Assembly: GCF_963678635.1 (NCBI RefSeq) | Contig: NC_087068.1 | Span: 51,310,563-51,374,562, forward strand | Source of the DNA: Symsagittifera roscoffensis | Lineage: Eukaryota > Xenacoelomorpha > Acoela > Convolutidae | DNA length: 64,000 nt | Direction of reading: 5' to 3' | The notes under the pieces: generated by a model | What the model was told of the DNA's origin: nothing | The model's input: only the letters and a program-made list of their open reading frames with translations | Database searches by the model: none | In this document: piece by piece, positions 11,624-23,800 of the stretch | Numbering within the stretch: the first letter of the stretch is position 1 | Layout of the letters: the number at the start of each line of letters is the position of its first letter | Translations under genes and position numbers: made by a program

Positions 11624-11946
11624 TTTTTTTTCAAATTAATAACTATCATCAAAATCTCACAAAAATGATTCATATCATTTTTTAGGATCGCGAAAACTTG
11701 ATAACTTATAGTCTCAAAACTTATTCAATTTATTAATTGTAAGTTGCTTATCTCCAAGTCTGAGGTAACTCCGTCAAGTTACAATGAGATTTTGACGGAG
11801 TTACCTCAGATTTGGTGATAAGCAACTTACAATTAATAAATTGAATAAGTTTTGAGAGTTTAAGTTATTAACTTTTCGCGATCCTAAAAAATGATATGAA
11901 TCATTTTTGTGAGATTTTGATGATAGTTATTAATTTGAAAAAAAAT
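11624..11946. repeat. Long foldback element (inverted repeat arms about 150 bp)
   Basis: The left arm runs from about 11624 to 11776 (AATTAATAACTATCATCAAA through TCTGAGGTAACTCCGTCA). The right arm, 11793 to about 11946, is its reverse complement with a few differences. The loop is only about 16 bases. No open frame is present, so this is best read as a foldback-type non-autonomous DNA element or a recent inverted duplication. Confidence 0.9.
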
Positions 11947-12764
11947 TTACTTCTTCGGAGTAATTGAGCTTGGGAAATTTTTTTCTTCAGACAAATTTCC
12001 GTCGACATTCTAACTAGTCAATTTTGACAATTTTTTTCCCCTCAGCCCAAAAATATTGTTGTCTTAATCTCAAAATCATTCGGATATTTTGCTTGTGGTC
12101 AATTTTCGTTAAGCTTTGAGGTTTAAAGACTGCCAACTTGGCCAATTTGGGATATTAACACGCGATATATTTGTGCTATTAATTCGTAAACGGAGATTTA
12201 ATCCATTAAACAAATCGTTCCAAATCGAGTTGACGCATGCTTTTTGAACTATCTAATACTTTTCTTTATGCTCTGTATATCACTTGTACTTCACATAGCG
12301 TGCAGAGGATAGCTTTTTTCTAAAAAAATCTAGTAATTTTCTTTTGAAAGTTTATCTTTTTGTTTTAAAGTGAATATTACTCCATATACCTTAAAAGGCA
12401 GCCTGAATATTCAAAGTTTCGCCCTGAGACGAGCAGTCTTGTTTGATTTTGTATGCCGCTTAATCTGCTGCTTAATTCTCAATCAATATGTATAAAAAAG
12501 AATAAACATAGACTGTTTTTATTGAGCTTATACTAGTTCGTGTTAGCAGAAACGTTAGTGATTACAGAACTTTTATAAAAACTTCTGAAAAAAAAACAGA
12601 CAAAACTATCAAGATCTCTTATTAGCACTTGGTTCTTTTTAAATTTAATAGTATCAGCAGCAGTCTTTCGGGTATTTTTAAACTTAACAGTTCAAACATA
12701 TTTTATTTATACACCTGACGCAGCACTACAAGTGGCTTCACGGTCGTGTTTTTAAATTCAAACA
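11947..12764 (-). repeat. Diverged minus-strand relative of the 579-bp array unit, then unassigned sequence
   Basis: On the minus strand, words such as GGCCAAGTTGGC, GCGCTATTAA-like sequence, the TCCGTTTACG hairpin remnant and a CAGGGCGAAGC-like motif (at about 12404-12445) occur in the same order as in the tandem array at 35465-37726, but with many changes. From about 12450 to 12764 I see nothing recognisable. Confidence 0.55.
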
Positions 12765-14018
12765 TGTGGACCAAAACTTAGCATCATTCAGATCGTGTGG
12801 ACCAGAAAACGCCGTGTTGACCAGATCATGTGGACCACCATGTAAATTTACGGAATCCGATTTCAAACCGTGTGGATCGAATGAATTCAGAATCTGAACG
12901 TGAGGACCAACGGAATCCGGTTTCAGACCATGTAGATCAACGGAATCAGATTTCAGACCGTGTGGAATGAAGGAATATGTTATCAGACACTGTGGACCGG
13001 AGAAATTGGTATCCGGACCGTGTGGTCTAAAGGCATACGGTTTCAGACAGTGGGACGAATGAAAACAGATTCAGAGCGTATGGACCAAAGTAACCGGGCT
13101 TACGGCCGTGGGGACCGAAGGAATATGTCTTACGACCATGAGGACCGAAGCATTAGGGATCAGACCGTGCTGATCGAAGGAATCCGGATTTAGACAGTGT
13201 GAATCGAAGGAGTTCGGATTTCGACCGTGTTGATCGAAGGAATCCGGTTTCAGGCCGTGTGGATTGAAGGAATCTGTTATCAGACACTGTGGACCGGAGA
13301 AATTGGTATCCGGACCGTGTGGACTAAAGGCATACGGTTTCAGACCGTGGGGACCGAAGAAATACGGTTTCAGGCCGTGTGGACCGAAGGAATTTGGATT
13401 TGGACAGTATGGATCGAAGTAATTTGGATTTAGACCGTGTGAATCTAAGGAATTTGAATTCAGAACGTGAGGACCGATGGAATCCGGTTTCATACGGTGT
13501 GGACAGACAGAATTTAGTTTCAGACCGTTTAAATCAAACGAATCCGGATTCAGAATATGTGGACCAATGGTTTCCGGTTTCACACCGTGTGGAATGAAGG
13601 AATCTGTTATCAGACACTGTGGACCGGAGAAATTGGTATCCGGACCGTGTGGACTAAAGGCATACGGTTTCAGACAGTGGGACGAATGAAAACAGATTCA
13701 GAGCGTATGGACCAAAGTAACCGGGCTTACGGCCGTGGGGACCGAAGGAATATGTCTTACGACCATGAGGACCGAAGCATTAGGGATCAGACCGTGCTGA
13801 TCGAAGGAATCCGGATTTAGTAGACAGTGTGAATCGAAGGAGTTCGGATTTCGACTGTGTTGATCGAAGGAATCCGGTTTCAGGCCGTGTGGATTGAAGG
13901 AATCTGTTTTCAGACACTGTGGACCGGAGAAATCGGAATTCAGACTGCGTGGACTAAAGGCATACGGGTTCAGACCGCCGTGTGGATCAAAGGAATCCGA
14001 ATTTAGACGGTGTGGATA
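12765..14018. repeat. Minisatellite, about 30-bp unit, about 40 copies, higher-order duplicated
   Basis: Degenerate tandem units of 29-31 bp with a core like CCGTGTGGACCGAAGGAATC. A block of about 300 bp starting at 12961 recurs nearly unchanged 627 bp later at 13588 (about 21 units), showing a higher-order duplication. Because the unit is a multiple of three, long open frames appear in several frames on both strands (for example 13071-13583 minus). They are explained by periodicity and are not annotated as genes. Confidence 0.93.
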
Positions 14019-14800
14019 TCTTTCAGAAATTTTGTTGCAGAGAGGACGGTCTCCGCCGATGAAAGAATTATTGAGATCTTCTCTACTCTAGAACTCAGTT
14101 CCCTAAATTTTGCGAGTCCTCTGAAAAAATTTTTCATTCTAAGCCAAAGCAAAACGAAAAAAATTGGCAGAAATATGGGAGAAATTTCTTTTAAATTTTT
14201 TTGAAACGTCCAATTTTTGTTTTCTGAAAAAACTTTTGTTTTTTATCTTCTGGTAATTATTTAATTAGCTAGTTGAAATCTTAGATACCTGTATTTTATA
14301 AATTCGATTTATGATTGCAATAAACGTTACCCTGAACATGGCTGCAATTTTTTCTTTCGTATTTTGCTAATAGACTCAATAATGGTGTCTCATTTTCTAG
14401 AACAGATAAATCAATTTTTTCCCGTTGACCCTTCCCAAGGGAAACAAATGGATATTTGCTGTATTCAATGCTCACTTTATCCATCCGTGTTATTTATTTT
14501 TCCATTTATGTTGAGGATTGCATTTGGTAATTAGAATCATTAGAATCTCTAATTTGTAATTTCTTAACACATTGCAAAAAAAATAACTGGGTTGTTCATT
14601 CAGTTCCTGTATTTTATTTAAACGGCAGACCTTTTTTTCTCTTTTTTCCGACCATTTGAAAAATGTGGAGGAGCTTTGTATTCGGGTATGTTGTAATTTA
14701 AACATCTAGTGTTTTCCACGAAAAATCCTTTCCATAAACAATCATTGGAATAGGTTAGTGATGAATCATATCAAAGTTGTTTCAGTCATGATTCGAAAGA
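14019..14800. other. Intergenic, no feature recognised
   Basis: AT-rich sequence with short overlapping frames only; no protein-like pattern and no repeat relation that I could trace. Confidence 0.6.
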
Positions 14801-14900
14801 CATCAAAAACTTTAGACTGGTTTTTCTCGACCCTGAAAAAAGTTTCAATAGTTTGAAACTTTTTTCAGGGTCGAGAAAAACCAGTCTAAAGTTTTTGATG
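14801..14900. repeat. Perfect 48-bp inverted repeat with 4-base loop
   Basis: Arms 14801-14848 and 14853-14900 are exact reverse complements (48 of 48), separated by TAGT. A transcript across it would form a long perfect stem. No duplicated target site or coding frame is obvious. Confidence 0.97.
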
Positions 14901-15423
14901 TTTTTTCTAATTTCAAGATAATAAAGTGAGGCTAAGCAGGCTTGAAAAAATGATTTATGCTTAATTTAGGCCGTGGAAACTTAGTTATGCTCAATAAAAT
15001 TAGGTTTTGGAGTTTTTAGCGGCAATTTGGGAATCAAAAACTTCAAAATTCAAAAGCTTTTTGGAAAAAAATTAGATTTTTTTCTGAAATTTCTTAACAA
15101 TATTTTTTTTGTTTTTCTTGTAATTTTTCTTCTTAAATTTTTGTTCCAATTGGCCTATTCCACAATGATAGTCGAATATATCTAATTTCTATTTTTTCGT
15201 TCTGAAATTTAATCTCACCACGCACAATTTAAACCGGAATAGCAATTGTATAAAAACCGTTGTTCCACACATATTTAATTGAAATTCGCCAGGCAAAAAA
15301 GTGGGCTTGAAAAAATTAACGAGCAAAAAGGAGTTCCGCTCTTTGCTAGATCTTCCGCGCTCAGTTGATTTCCAATTTGATTCGAGAAAAAATAGTTTGA
15401 TTGAAATTTGAGTTATTTGATAT
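14901..15423. other. Left flank of retroelement copy 1
   Basis: AT-rich intergenic DNA without a recognised gene. It ends in ATAT directly before the 5' LTR. Confidence 0.6.
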
Positions 15424-15833
15424 TGGAACCTGATCTAAACTACGTTTTATGATTGGATAAATTAGATATTTTACCAATGTAAAGTATTTAATATTAACCA
15501 ATCATGATCCATCTAACTAACAATCCACTTATTTGTAAGTGCTGAAATTACTTGTAATTTCAGCACCAGAGAGATTTGAATTTAACTTAGAAATTAGTTG
15601 AACTCTCCCGAGTACTTCAGCAGCCGCAATAAACCAGTATACCCTAGATCTATTGAGCCTAGCAGAGACTAGTTAAACAACCTGAGACTAGACAGTATAA
15701 GAGTAAGATTAGGATCGGTATTAGACTAAGAAGTTGCACGAATCTATCCGGCCGAAAATAAGATAGCGTGACGAGCAGACGGTGTACCCTATCCGAAATT
15801 ACTCTATGAGTTATACCCATCGGTCCTAACTTA
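15424..15833 (+). repeat. 5' LTR, copy 1
   Basis: 410 bp, TG at the left end; the right end reads CTTA where the other LTRs read CTCA. Contains AATAAA at 15628-15633 and a 13-bp perfect inverted repeat (15539-15551 with 15554-15566). No clear TATA box was identified. Differs from the 3' LTR at three positions that I could find. Confidence 0.93.
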
Positions 15834-15835
15834 TC

Positions 15836-15858
15836 TGGTGCGACCATAAGTCTCGAAC
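15836..15858 (+). promoter_or_regulatory. Primer-binding site, copy 1
   Basis: Begins TGGTGCGACC two bases after the LTR, as expected for pairing with the CCA end of a tRNA. The complementarity may extend further than usual: the reverse complement ends in a T-loop-like GTTCGAG, with one base fewer than a standard acceptor arm. The tRNA species is not assigned. Copy 2 has the same site at 52528-52550 with one change. Confidence 0.8.
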
Positions 15859-17081
15859 AAGACCTTAATAGCTTAGAATTAACCAATAATGGATTAGAAT
15901 TTAGACAAAACATTTACAAAATGTTATACGACAATAATTTAATCGAAATGTCTCTACGACTCAATAGATCAGAGCCAATATTCCGAACGATAACAGAACT
16001 ACCCGGAATTGGAAGAAGACCTCGAACCAGAGACGACATACGACAAAGCAGAAACTTACCATATAGTTATATGATAGTTCGGCAAAAGCCAGAACAAACT
16101 TTTGTATTTAGAATACTACTAGCAATGAATTTAGATTTTCATTTGCAAACATAAAATTTTGAAGTCAATCTTCAAAATCATTTCAGGCGCTAAACAAAAT
16201 TATTAATATACAATAACGATTGATAAAAAGATCTCAGATCGTTTTCCTAAATTCTGCAGTAATATACAAAACATGTTTGAAAAATATTTATTGAAAAATC
16301 AAAATAAAAATTAGTAGCATGACAATAAACGGTTAGTAATTATAAATCATCCTGTTGTTCCAGCTTCATCGCCTAAACATAACAGCATTCATAAGCTCAC
16401 TAATATCATAAAAATACTAAATCTATTCTTTACACAAATTTAAAACATTTTAAACTTAAATTCACTTAATTTTAAAATCAGATCATCAAGGCTTATCCTT
16501 GGATCTTAAATCATTTTCTATTTAATTAAATTTAAAACTTGATCATCAAGGCCTATCCTTGGATCAAAAAGAACAACTTTGTTCTCCCCCACCCACTTAA
16601 CTAGTGTCTAACGACCTCAAACGTCGATTCACTATCCAACCCTTTCTAAAAACCCAGGACTAATAGAAATTTTTGAACAAAACTAATCATTCAAATTAGG
16701 ATAAACAGTGAAGAACTTCGGTTATTCATCCTTCACTTGATCCCCCCTCTTACCAGACCCAGGATAAATCTTAAACTTAGTAAGTTTAAAATAGTATCTA
16801 ACGAACTACTCGCGTTCTAATTATACCTGAACCTTGTGGATCGATTTACTATTCTCCAACCCTGAACACAATCACTACCCTTAAGTAAGATTAAGTAAGT
16901 TAACACCTTAGCTTATACTATCCACGAGAAAGTATAAAATCATTCTTCGGAATCGATATACTTTTCTCCCCAACCCTGAACAAATAGACCCAGGTTAGGC
17001 TAACAAAAAAATCGTAAGGACTAACAGTTTAAGCAAATAGAAATCATTTAACAACCTTTTGCATCCGTCATCCTAAACCTT
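15859..17081 (+). other. Long leader (5' untranslated region), copy 1
   Basis: About 1.2 kb conserved in copy 2. Two copies of a hairpin-forming word (AAGGCTTATCCTTGGATC near 16492, AAGGCCTATCCTTGGATC near 16548) and three related modules ending in CCAACCCT (near 16640, 16860 and 16970), two of them preceded by ATCGAT, suggest folded RNA, possibly for packaging, dimerisation or start-site choice. An open frame at 15810-16154 crosses the primer-binding site; copy 2 breaks it with TGA and most differences change amino acids, so I do not call it a gene. Confidence 0.7.
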
Positions 17082-17549
17082 ATGTCATTTAAAAACCTAG
17101 GAAATAAACAAACAATCGTTTTACACAATTGTGAAATAGATAATAAAAAATACGACCTTGTAATCACACCTCATACACAAACAGTTGGATACATTAGAAC
17201 AAAACGACAAACATTAAAGAGAAAAATAATAACTAAACGAAGACAAATAACACGAAAAAGATTTTCAAAAAATCGAAACGCATTTTCAGAATCAGAAACC
17301 AACAGTTTAGACGAACTTTATAAACTAAAAGAATCAATAGATAAAAATTGCCCAATTCACGATCAATTATATTTCTCTGACTCAGAAACAACTTCAAATT
17401 CATCAAAAAGAGGAAAAAGAAGAATAAAAAAGCAGTATAAACACAAACCAGTACATTTATACAATTGGAATCAACCAATTAGACACATTGATAATTACAT
17501 ATTAACAGTCATCGAACAAAAAAATGAGCTCAACGCACACCCCAGGTGA
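17082..17549 (+). CDS. Retroelement ORF1, basic protein of unknown function, copy 1
   Basis: 155 codons, first ORF of the element, upstream of Gag and overlapping its start by 26 bases in another frame. I do not recognise it. It has a strongly basic stretch at residues 40-65 (TKRQTLKRKIITKRRQ onward) and a second at about 108-122 (SKRGKRRIKKQYKHK), separated by an acidic Ser-rich part, so nucleic-acid or nuclear targeting is a reasonable guess. Copy 2 has the same ORF at 53752-54219, fully open, with a mix of silent and amino-acid changes, while gag and pol there are broken. That supports real coding. Start: first ATG after the leader. It could be an N-terminal Gag-related domain reached by frameshift, since an A-run lies in the overlap. 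Confidence 0.7.
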   Translation: MSFKNLGNKQTIVLHNCEIDNKKYDLVITPHTQTVGYIRTKRQTLKRKIITKRRQITRKRFSKNRNAFSESETNSLDELYKLKESIDKNCPIHDQLYFSDSETTSNSSKRGKRRIKKQYKHKPVHLYNWNQPIRHIDNYILTVIEQKNELNAHPR

Positions 17550-20500
17550 AGAAAGTCCAGATGATGATGATATTTTCCCCTTTATCGTAGATGCAACCAC
17601 TGATAGAGGACAGCATATATTCTGCAAAAATTTACTCTTAAATTTGTTTGAACCCGGAATCAGTCCATGTAAAACAGAGTTCCCAGATGTAAAAATCAAA
17701 AGACAAATTATCGATCACTATCTAAAAGATATATGTAACCTAACACATCAATACGGAATCTACTCCATAGAATTCAGCTCACCAAACCAGAATCACAGTA
17801 AATATATAATTCAAACAGACGACCTTGATTTAGAATTCTCAAAAGTATTCTCAGAATATATAAAAAGCATCCAATATCATAACTCACAAAGAGCAAACTC
17901 CATATTCACCAATGAAGTTTTTGCGATAATATATAGTTATATCTCGATATTAGAAAACGAAATCCAGATACCAAATGTCTCACCGACAGAAACATCTAAA
18001 CATATAAGAGTACGACATGAAATCACACTACTCTCTAGTTTTCTAAATATAATTAAAGAAAATTTCACGAAAGATGAAGTTTCACAACATACAAAACACG
18101 ACTTAAAAAAAAAATTTGGCATGGTTCATAATAGATTATTTCACACATAATATTGATTTAATTTCACAAGCAAGAAAAAAATTTTAGACCCCAAAACTCA
18201 AACGATGATATTGCCATCACAGAACAATCAGACTATGTTTGGGACCCCGAATGGTCTCATCCCGCATCCATAAACTTCCCACAATCAATCTCAAGTCAAG
18301 CAATAAGTACGATGTCTTATGTAAGAGATTATGTACGAGTAATACCATTAACCATTGATGCAACACCATTAAACTATAATACATTTTACCCGATATGCAA
18401 AATAATAGTTTAAACTCTACAGTCATACACAATGAAAACCTCAATGGAACTAGGAATCTTACTCAACAAGATATCCAGACACCATCACACTTCATAAATG
18501 AAGAAATCGTACACACAACAACTACACAACAAAGTATTTCACCAATACGTCCAAACTTAACAACACCAAGAAAAACAAATCCTTCACAAACACAGGTAAC
18601 ATTACAATCAACCGTTAAACCTTCGGTTGCCCCAAAATATTCACACATGGATTACCAAACAAACAGACCCATGACAATACCGCCAAAAACACGCAAAACG
18701 TTCACTAGAAACAACTTTGCAGACCATAATTATAATTACACACATCCATCAAAAACAAATTATCAACCACGAAAAAATTTTAGTAATTATACAAGATCTC
18801 GAAACTGGGATAACCCAATGGCACCACCTAATTCAGTAAATTTCCAAACAAATTTACATCCTCCACAGGATCGTAGTGAAAACTATCCATTTTTTCAACA
18901 AAATAAAAATAAAAAACAAACATCTTATCAAATGGATTACTTATCCTCAGATGATGATTTCTTACAACCAGATATATTTACACCCTATAATCAAGAATAT
19001 CGTGGACAAGGAATTCAGAAGCCACATACATATAATAGAATTTTTTCTCCACAACCAATAGATACACAAAACCAACAACCAATTCAACAACAAAAACCCA
19101 ATTAATACACAATCTTTTCAACCAATTCAGCAACAAAACCCAATGATTGCAAACTCGTACCAACCAGCACAAATGCAAAATGAAATACCACTCCCATATT
19201 ATCTTCAACAACACGAAATAACAAGAAATCAACTTTCAAATTTTTCTCAAATGCCAAATGCAGCAGAATCATTACAAATGACGATGAATCCATACCTTAT
19301 GGGTGGATCATCAATAACATCAAAAAAACCTTTAATGGTATTCACAGGAACAGACCCTGAATATTCTGTAGAAGACTATTTAAATGCAGTCACAGCAAAT
19401 TTGATTTTAAATATAGGACCTGAACCAATTAATACGCCACTACATCAAAACTGGATACATCGACGCACAGCGTTAATACAAACAACTCTAGATGGCGCAG
19501 CCCAAAAATGGTTTTCAGTATTGCCTATAGAAATAAAATCAAATTGGAAAAGGTTTACACAAAAATTTTCAAAAATGTTTGACTCCGAAAGAAACAAACA
19601 ACAACAAAGAGTTTTATGTAATGTAATTCGCAGATTACCAAACGAAACCATCAAGCAATTAGCAGTACGAATCGAAACACTAGTTCGAAAAGCATATTCA
19701 TTAAATACACATGACTATAAAAACACAAAGATGACAGAAATCTTAATGATGACCTTAACACCACAATTAAGGAAAATAGCAATAAAAAAGAGAGCATCCC
19801 ATCCTTCGTCAATTCGAGAACCCAATTTAGATTTTCGAAAACTAGTAGACAAACTAGAACCAGCAGAAATCACAATGAAACTCGAAGAAACGGAAAATCT
19901 GAAATTACAATACGTTAACAGAATTGAAACAGCTTCCACAAATATAAACAATATACAGGAATCAGATACAGACCTCGTTGAAAAAATCACTGAAATACTC
20001 AATATTTACGAAAAACACCCAAACTTTAAAGGCAAACCATCTTTCAAAAAATGGTGTAATTATTGCCGACGATACGGACATAATATTTCTGAATGTAGAC
20101 AAAAACAGCAAGACAATCAAAATAAACCTCAAAAATATAAAGAACCAAATAAATCATTCTATGAAAAAAGATCAAAATCTACCGAACAAAACAGTCTACA
20201 GCAACAACAGTTCAGGAAAACCACTCCCGAACAATACAAATTATACAAAAAATCAATCACCATATAACTCAAGTTATAGAGGAAGATCACCAGAACGAAG
20301 AAACACGCAAAATTCATCACAAAATCACTACAATAGACCAAATAGTCGAAATAACTATTCCAGATCAAATTCAAATACACAATGATTTGTTTCTAGATCT
20401 AATTCCCAATCAAGAAATAATTACTACCCAAACAATCAATCACGAAATTCATCATACAATAGGAATAGAAACTACTCCAATAATCGGAATAGAAGTTATT

Positions 20501-20883
20501 CAAACAACCGAAACCAGAATTACCCGAACAATCAATCAAGGAATAACTCATATAATAGATCAAACTATAACAGACCAAACAATAATTACCAAAACAGATC
20601 GCGAAATAATTCACAAAATCGACATTCAAGTTATAATAATCGTTATAGAAATTATTCCCAATCACCACACCGGAATAATAATAACTATAATAATTCTAAT
20701 AATCGCCACAGAAGTAGTACACTTAAACATCAAAGATATATTAATCAATTACAATCTAATCCAGAAACAACATCAGACTCTCCAGGTATTGATGACACAG
20801 TAACTGATACGTTACAACTCAATCAAATAAACTGTGGATCATCAGATTCAGAAAGCGATGCAGAAAACACTCTCTCCATCAAT
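17524..20883 (+). pseudogene. gag: Gag, copy 1 (frameshifted)
   Basis: Structural protein of the particle. The ATG lies inside ORF1 and is followed by an acidic DDDD segment. The N-terminal domain (to about 18150) is followed by a Pro/Thr/Asn-rich linker. The capsid region at about 19330-19720 has TLDGAAQKWFSVLP and a W...F...F pattern typical of Retrotrans_gag. A CCHC knuckle (CX2CX4HX4C) lies at 20055-20096, and the tail is rich in Arg, Asn, Ser and Tyr. Compared with copy 2 the frame is broken by one-base gains in A-runs at 18105-18114, 18175-18181 and 19092-19096, a one-base loss at 18384-18387, an 8-base loss near 20162 and an in-frame TGA at 20383. After that stop the frame runs straight into Pol. 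Confidence 0.85.
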
Positions 20884-23800
20884 ATGATAAAAGTCGAAAA
20901 TGACTATGAACCTGTTATATATGAACAACCTTTTTCATCACACATATATGAGAATCAATCAGAACTCCTTCACAATTATTATATTGAACCCGTCCATTCC
21001 ATACCGACGACACAAAAAACTAATGAAATTAACACTACAAATCAACCCAATGAGAACGAAAAAACAAAATGCTTGAATACAAATCACATCTATCAAAACA
21101 TACAAAAAGAACAACCCAAAGAAAAAATTTGGACAATACCATTTCTTTTAGAAAGTCCAAGAAGCAAAGAATTTCAACCACCAGATCTTGAAATTGATTT
21201 TTTAATTGATTCAGGAGCAGAATCAAATATAATAAACATTCCCACATGGAATGAAATAAAAACCTTACACCCAAAGCTAACACCTCTTGAAACCTCCAGC
21301 AAACTAGCAACAGCACAAGGATCAACATTAATAAACTACGGAAAAATTCAATTATTTCTTCTCCCCACAAGAACAATGGAGCAAAACAAAATTTTAACCA
21401 AACCATTTAAACAAATATTCCATATCACTGATATTAAACACAATATCATTGGAATACCATTTATCTCTAAATATATACCAACAATCAACATCTTGAATAG
21501 TAAAATATTAATCAAAGATAAATATACAAAAACAAAAGACACATCCCTAACATTTTTTCAAAGATTAAATAAACAACCACCATTCTTTTCAAAATTCTAT
21601 CCAATATATAACCAACAAAGAAAACACTTGAAACAACTATCAGGAAACATATACAATTTTTCAATAAAGCAAGTTCACCAATATGATAAAAAACAAAACA
21701 AACAAAAATTTTATATGTCAGATTTTGAATTCAAACCTATTCATAAATTTTTCAAAATCACAATCTCATCAATAAAATATTTGAAAAACTCGAATTCAGA
21801 TATTATTTCCTTACATGTATACAACAATACACCTTACCAAGTAACATTACCTTTAGGACTTTTAGGCTATTGCGAAACCAACGCTACAATATCACCAATA
21901 CACGAAAAAGCATATCGTGTAAATAATATACTCCAATTACTAGATATTTGCCAATCCACAATTCTTAATGAAGAATTATCTATAAATAGTATAATAAGTA
22001 ACGAAAACAGAAATACGGATTATTTCACAAAAACCCCATATTTCAAACCTACATTCAACATAAGTAACTACACAGAGAGTCAACAGAAATTTTTAACAAT
22101 GTTTAATTTCCAAAATTCACAAATAACACAAGACGAATTTGAAAAACTAGCAAAACAGCTAATTAAATATTCATCAGTCTATGCAACATCCAAATTTGAT
22201 GTTGGCAAAATCAGCTCATCACTACATCTCCCATTAAAACCAGACGCAGTTTTCAAAAAACAAAGAGCAAGTAAAGTACCAATTCACTTACACGATAAAG
22301 TGAACAGATTACTCGACATTTTAGAACAATACAACATCATATCACCAGTAAACAAAGAGGAACAACCAAAAGGCAACACATTTATCAACCCTGTTATCAT
22401 TCTAGCCAAAGGAGAATCATTAAAAATTGTTCTCGATGCTAGATACCTCAACTCACTAATAGATGAATCAAAGTGTAATTGGCCCATTGAACCAATACAA
22501 GTTATTTTAACAAAAATAAACGGAAAATACTTTACCACCGCCGATATGAATAGTGCATATAATCAAATGCCATTAGATGAACAATCACGACGCTTAACAC
22601 AATTTGTTATTGGAAACCAACAATGCGAATTCAACCGCTTATTCTATGGAATATCCATAGGACCAGCAGCATTTTCAGCTTTTATGAGCAAAATTTTTCG
22701 ACCACTAATACTCAAGAAAAATGCAATCACCTATTTAGACGATGTTTTTATGCAATCACAGACAAAAGAGGAAATGTTCAATGTTTTAGAACAATATCAC
22801 CAAATACTTCAGAACGAAAATCTGAAGGCCGCCCCCGATAAATCACACTTCTTTTTGACAAAAGTTAAATTCTTAGGACATAATATAGAAAGAAAAACAA
22901 TCACTCCATTGAAATCACGTATAGACGCTATTCAAAAACTCCAACCACCAACAAATAAAAAGAAAATCCAAGAATTCCTTGGAATGTTAAACTTTTTAAG
23001 CAAATATGTTTATAAAATGCAATTATATCTACGACCATTCTCTAACATACTTAGTCAACAAAATAATTTTGAATGGAATACAGAACATCAAGCACGATTT
23101 GAAGAAATTAAAAAACTTCTAACTGAACAAATTTCAAACACAATTCCAGATTCAAATCAACCATTTTATGCAATGTGCGATGCTTCGAACTTTGGCATCG
23201 GCGCAGCATTATTACAATCACATAATAGTACAAATAAAATGAACCTCATATCAGCAAATTCTCGATTATTCACTCAAGCAGAGCTACGACTCTCAACTCT
23301 AATGAGAGAATGTACAGCCATAATATATACACTAACAGAATATGAATTTCTGATACTTGGATCAAAACATCCCACAGTTCTATTCACAGACCATAAACCA
23401 ATCATCTTTCTTTTTACACAAAAGTCTAATCCAAACCACCGAGTTTATAGATTTCAACTCATTTTAATGAAATTCCCAAACTTACATATAGTTTGGACCG
23501 CAGGAAAAAATCTTGCATTACCAGACACCTTAAGTCGAAATACGCCACCTGAATTACTTACACGTAAAACCACAGTTGAAATACCCAAAAACATAAAATT
23601 CTACCTTGCAGAAAATGAAACATCACCCCGATTGGAATGCAAATATGCAGTAAAAACTGACGTTGAACAATCACAAATAAATAATTTACAACATTTCCCA
23701 CTTTATTTAGATTGTCAAAATAATCACTATGAAGTTGATCTACTTGGAACATCAACTTTTAAACCAATCCCATATTCACAATGGATAAAAAATAACACCC

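Noticed and set aside
13071-13583. 170-codon minus-strand repeat protein
   Set aside because: Explained by the 30-bp period, which keeps several frames open; no flanking gene structure.
12765-14018. Possible CRISPR-like array
   Set aside because: Units are contiguous and degenerate with no unique spacers, and the genome is eukaryotic.
15810-16154. 115-codon open frame crossing the LTR end, primer-binding site and leader
   Set aside because: In copy 2 it contains a TGA and the differences mostly change amino acids; no sign of protein-level constraint. Treated as leader RNA.
20387-20803. 138-codon Ile/Thr-rich frame
   Set aside because: Out-of-frame reading of the Arg/Asn/Ser-rich Gag tail; the true frame is the one continuous with Pol.
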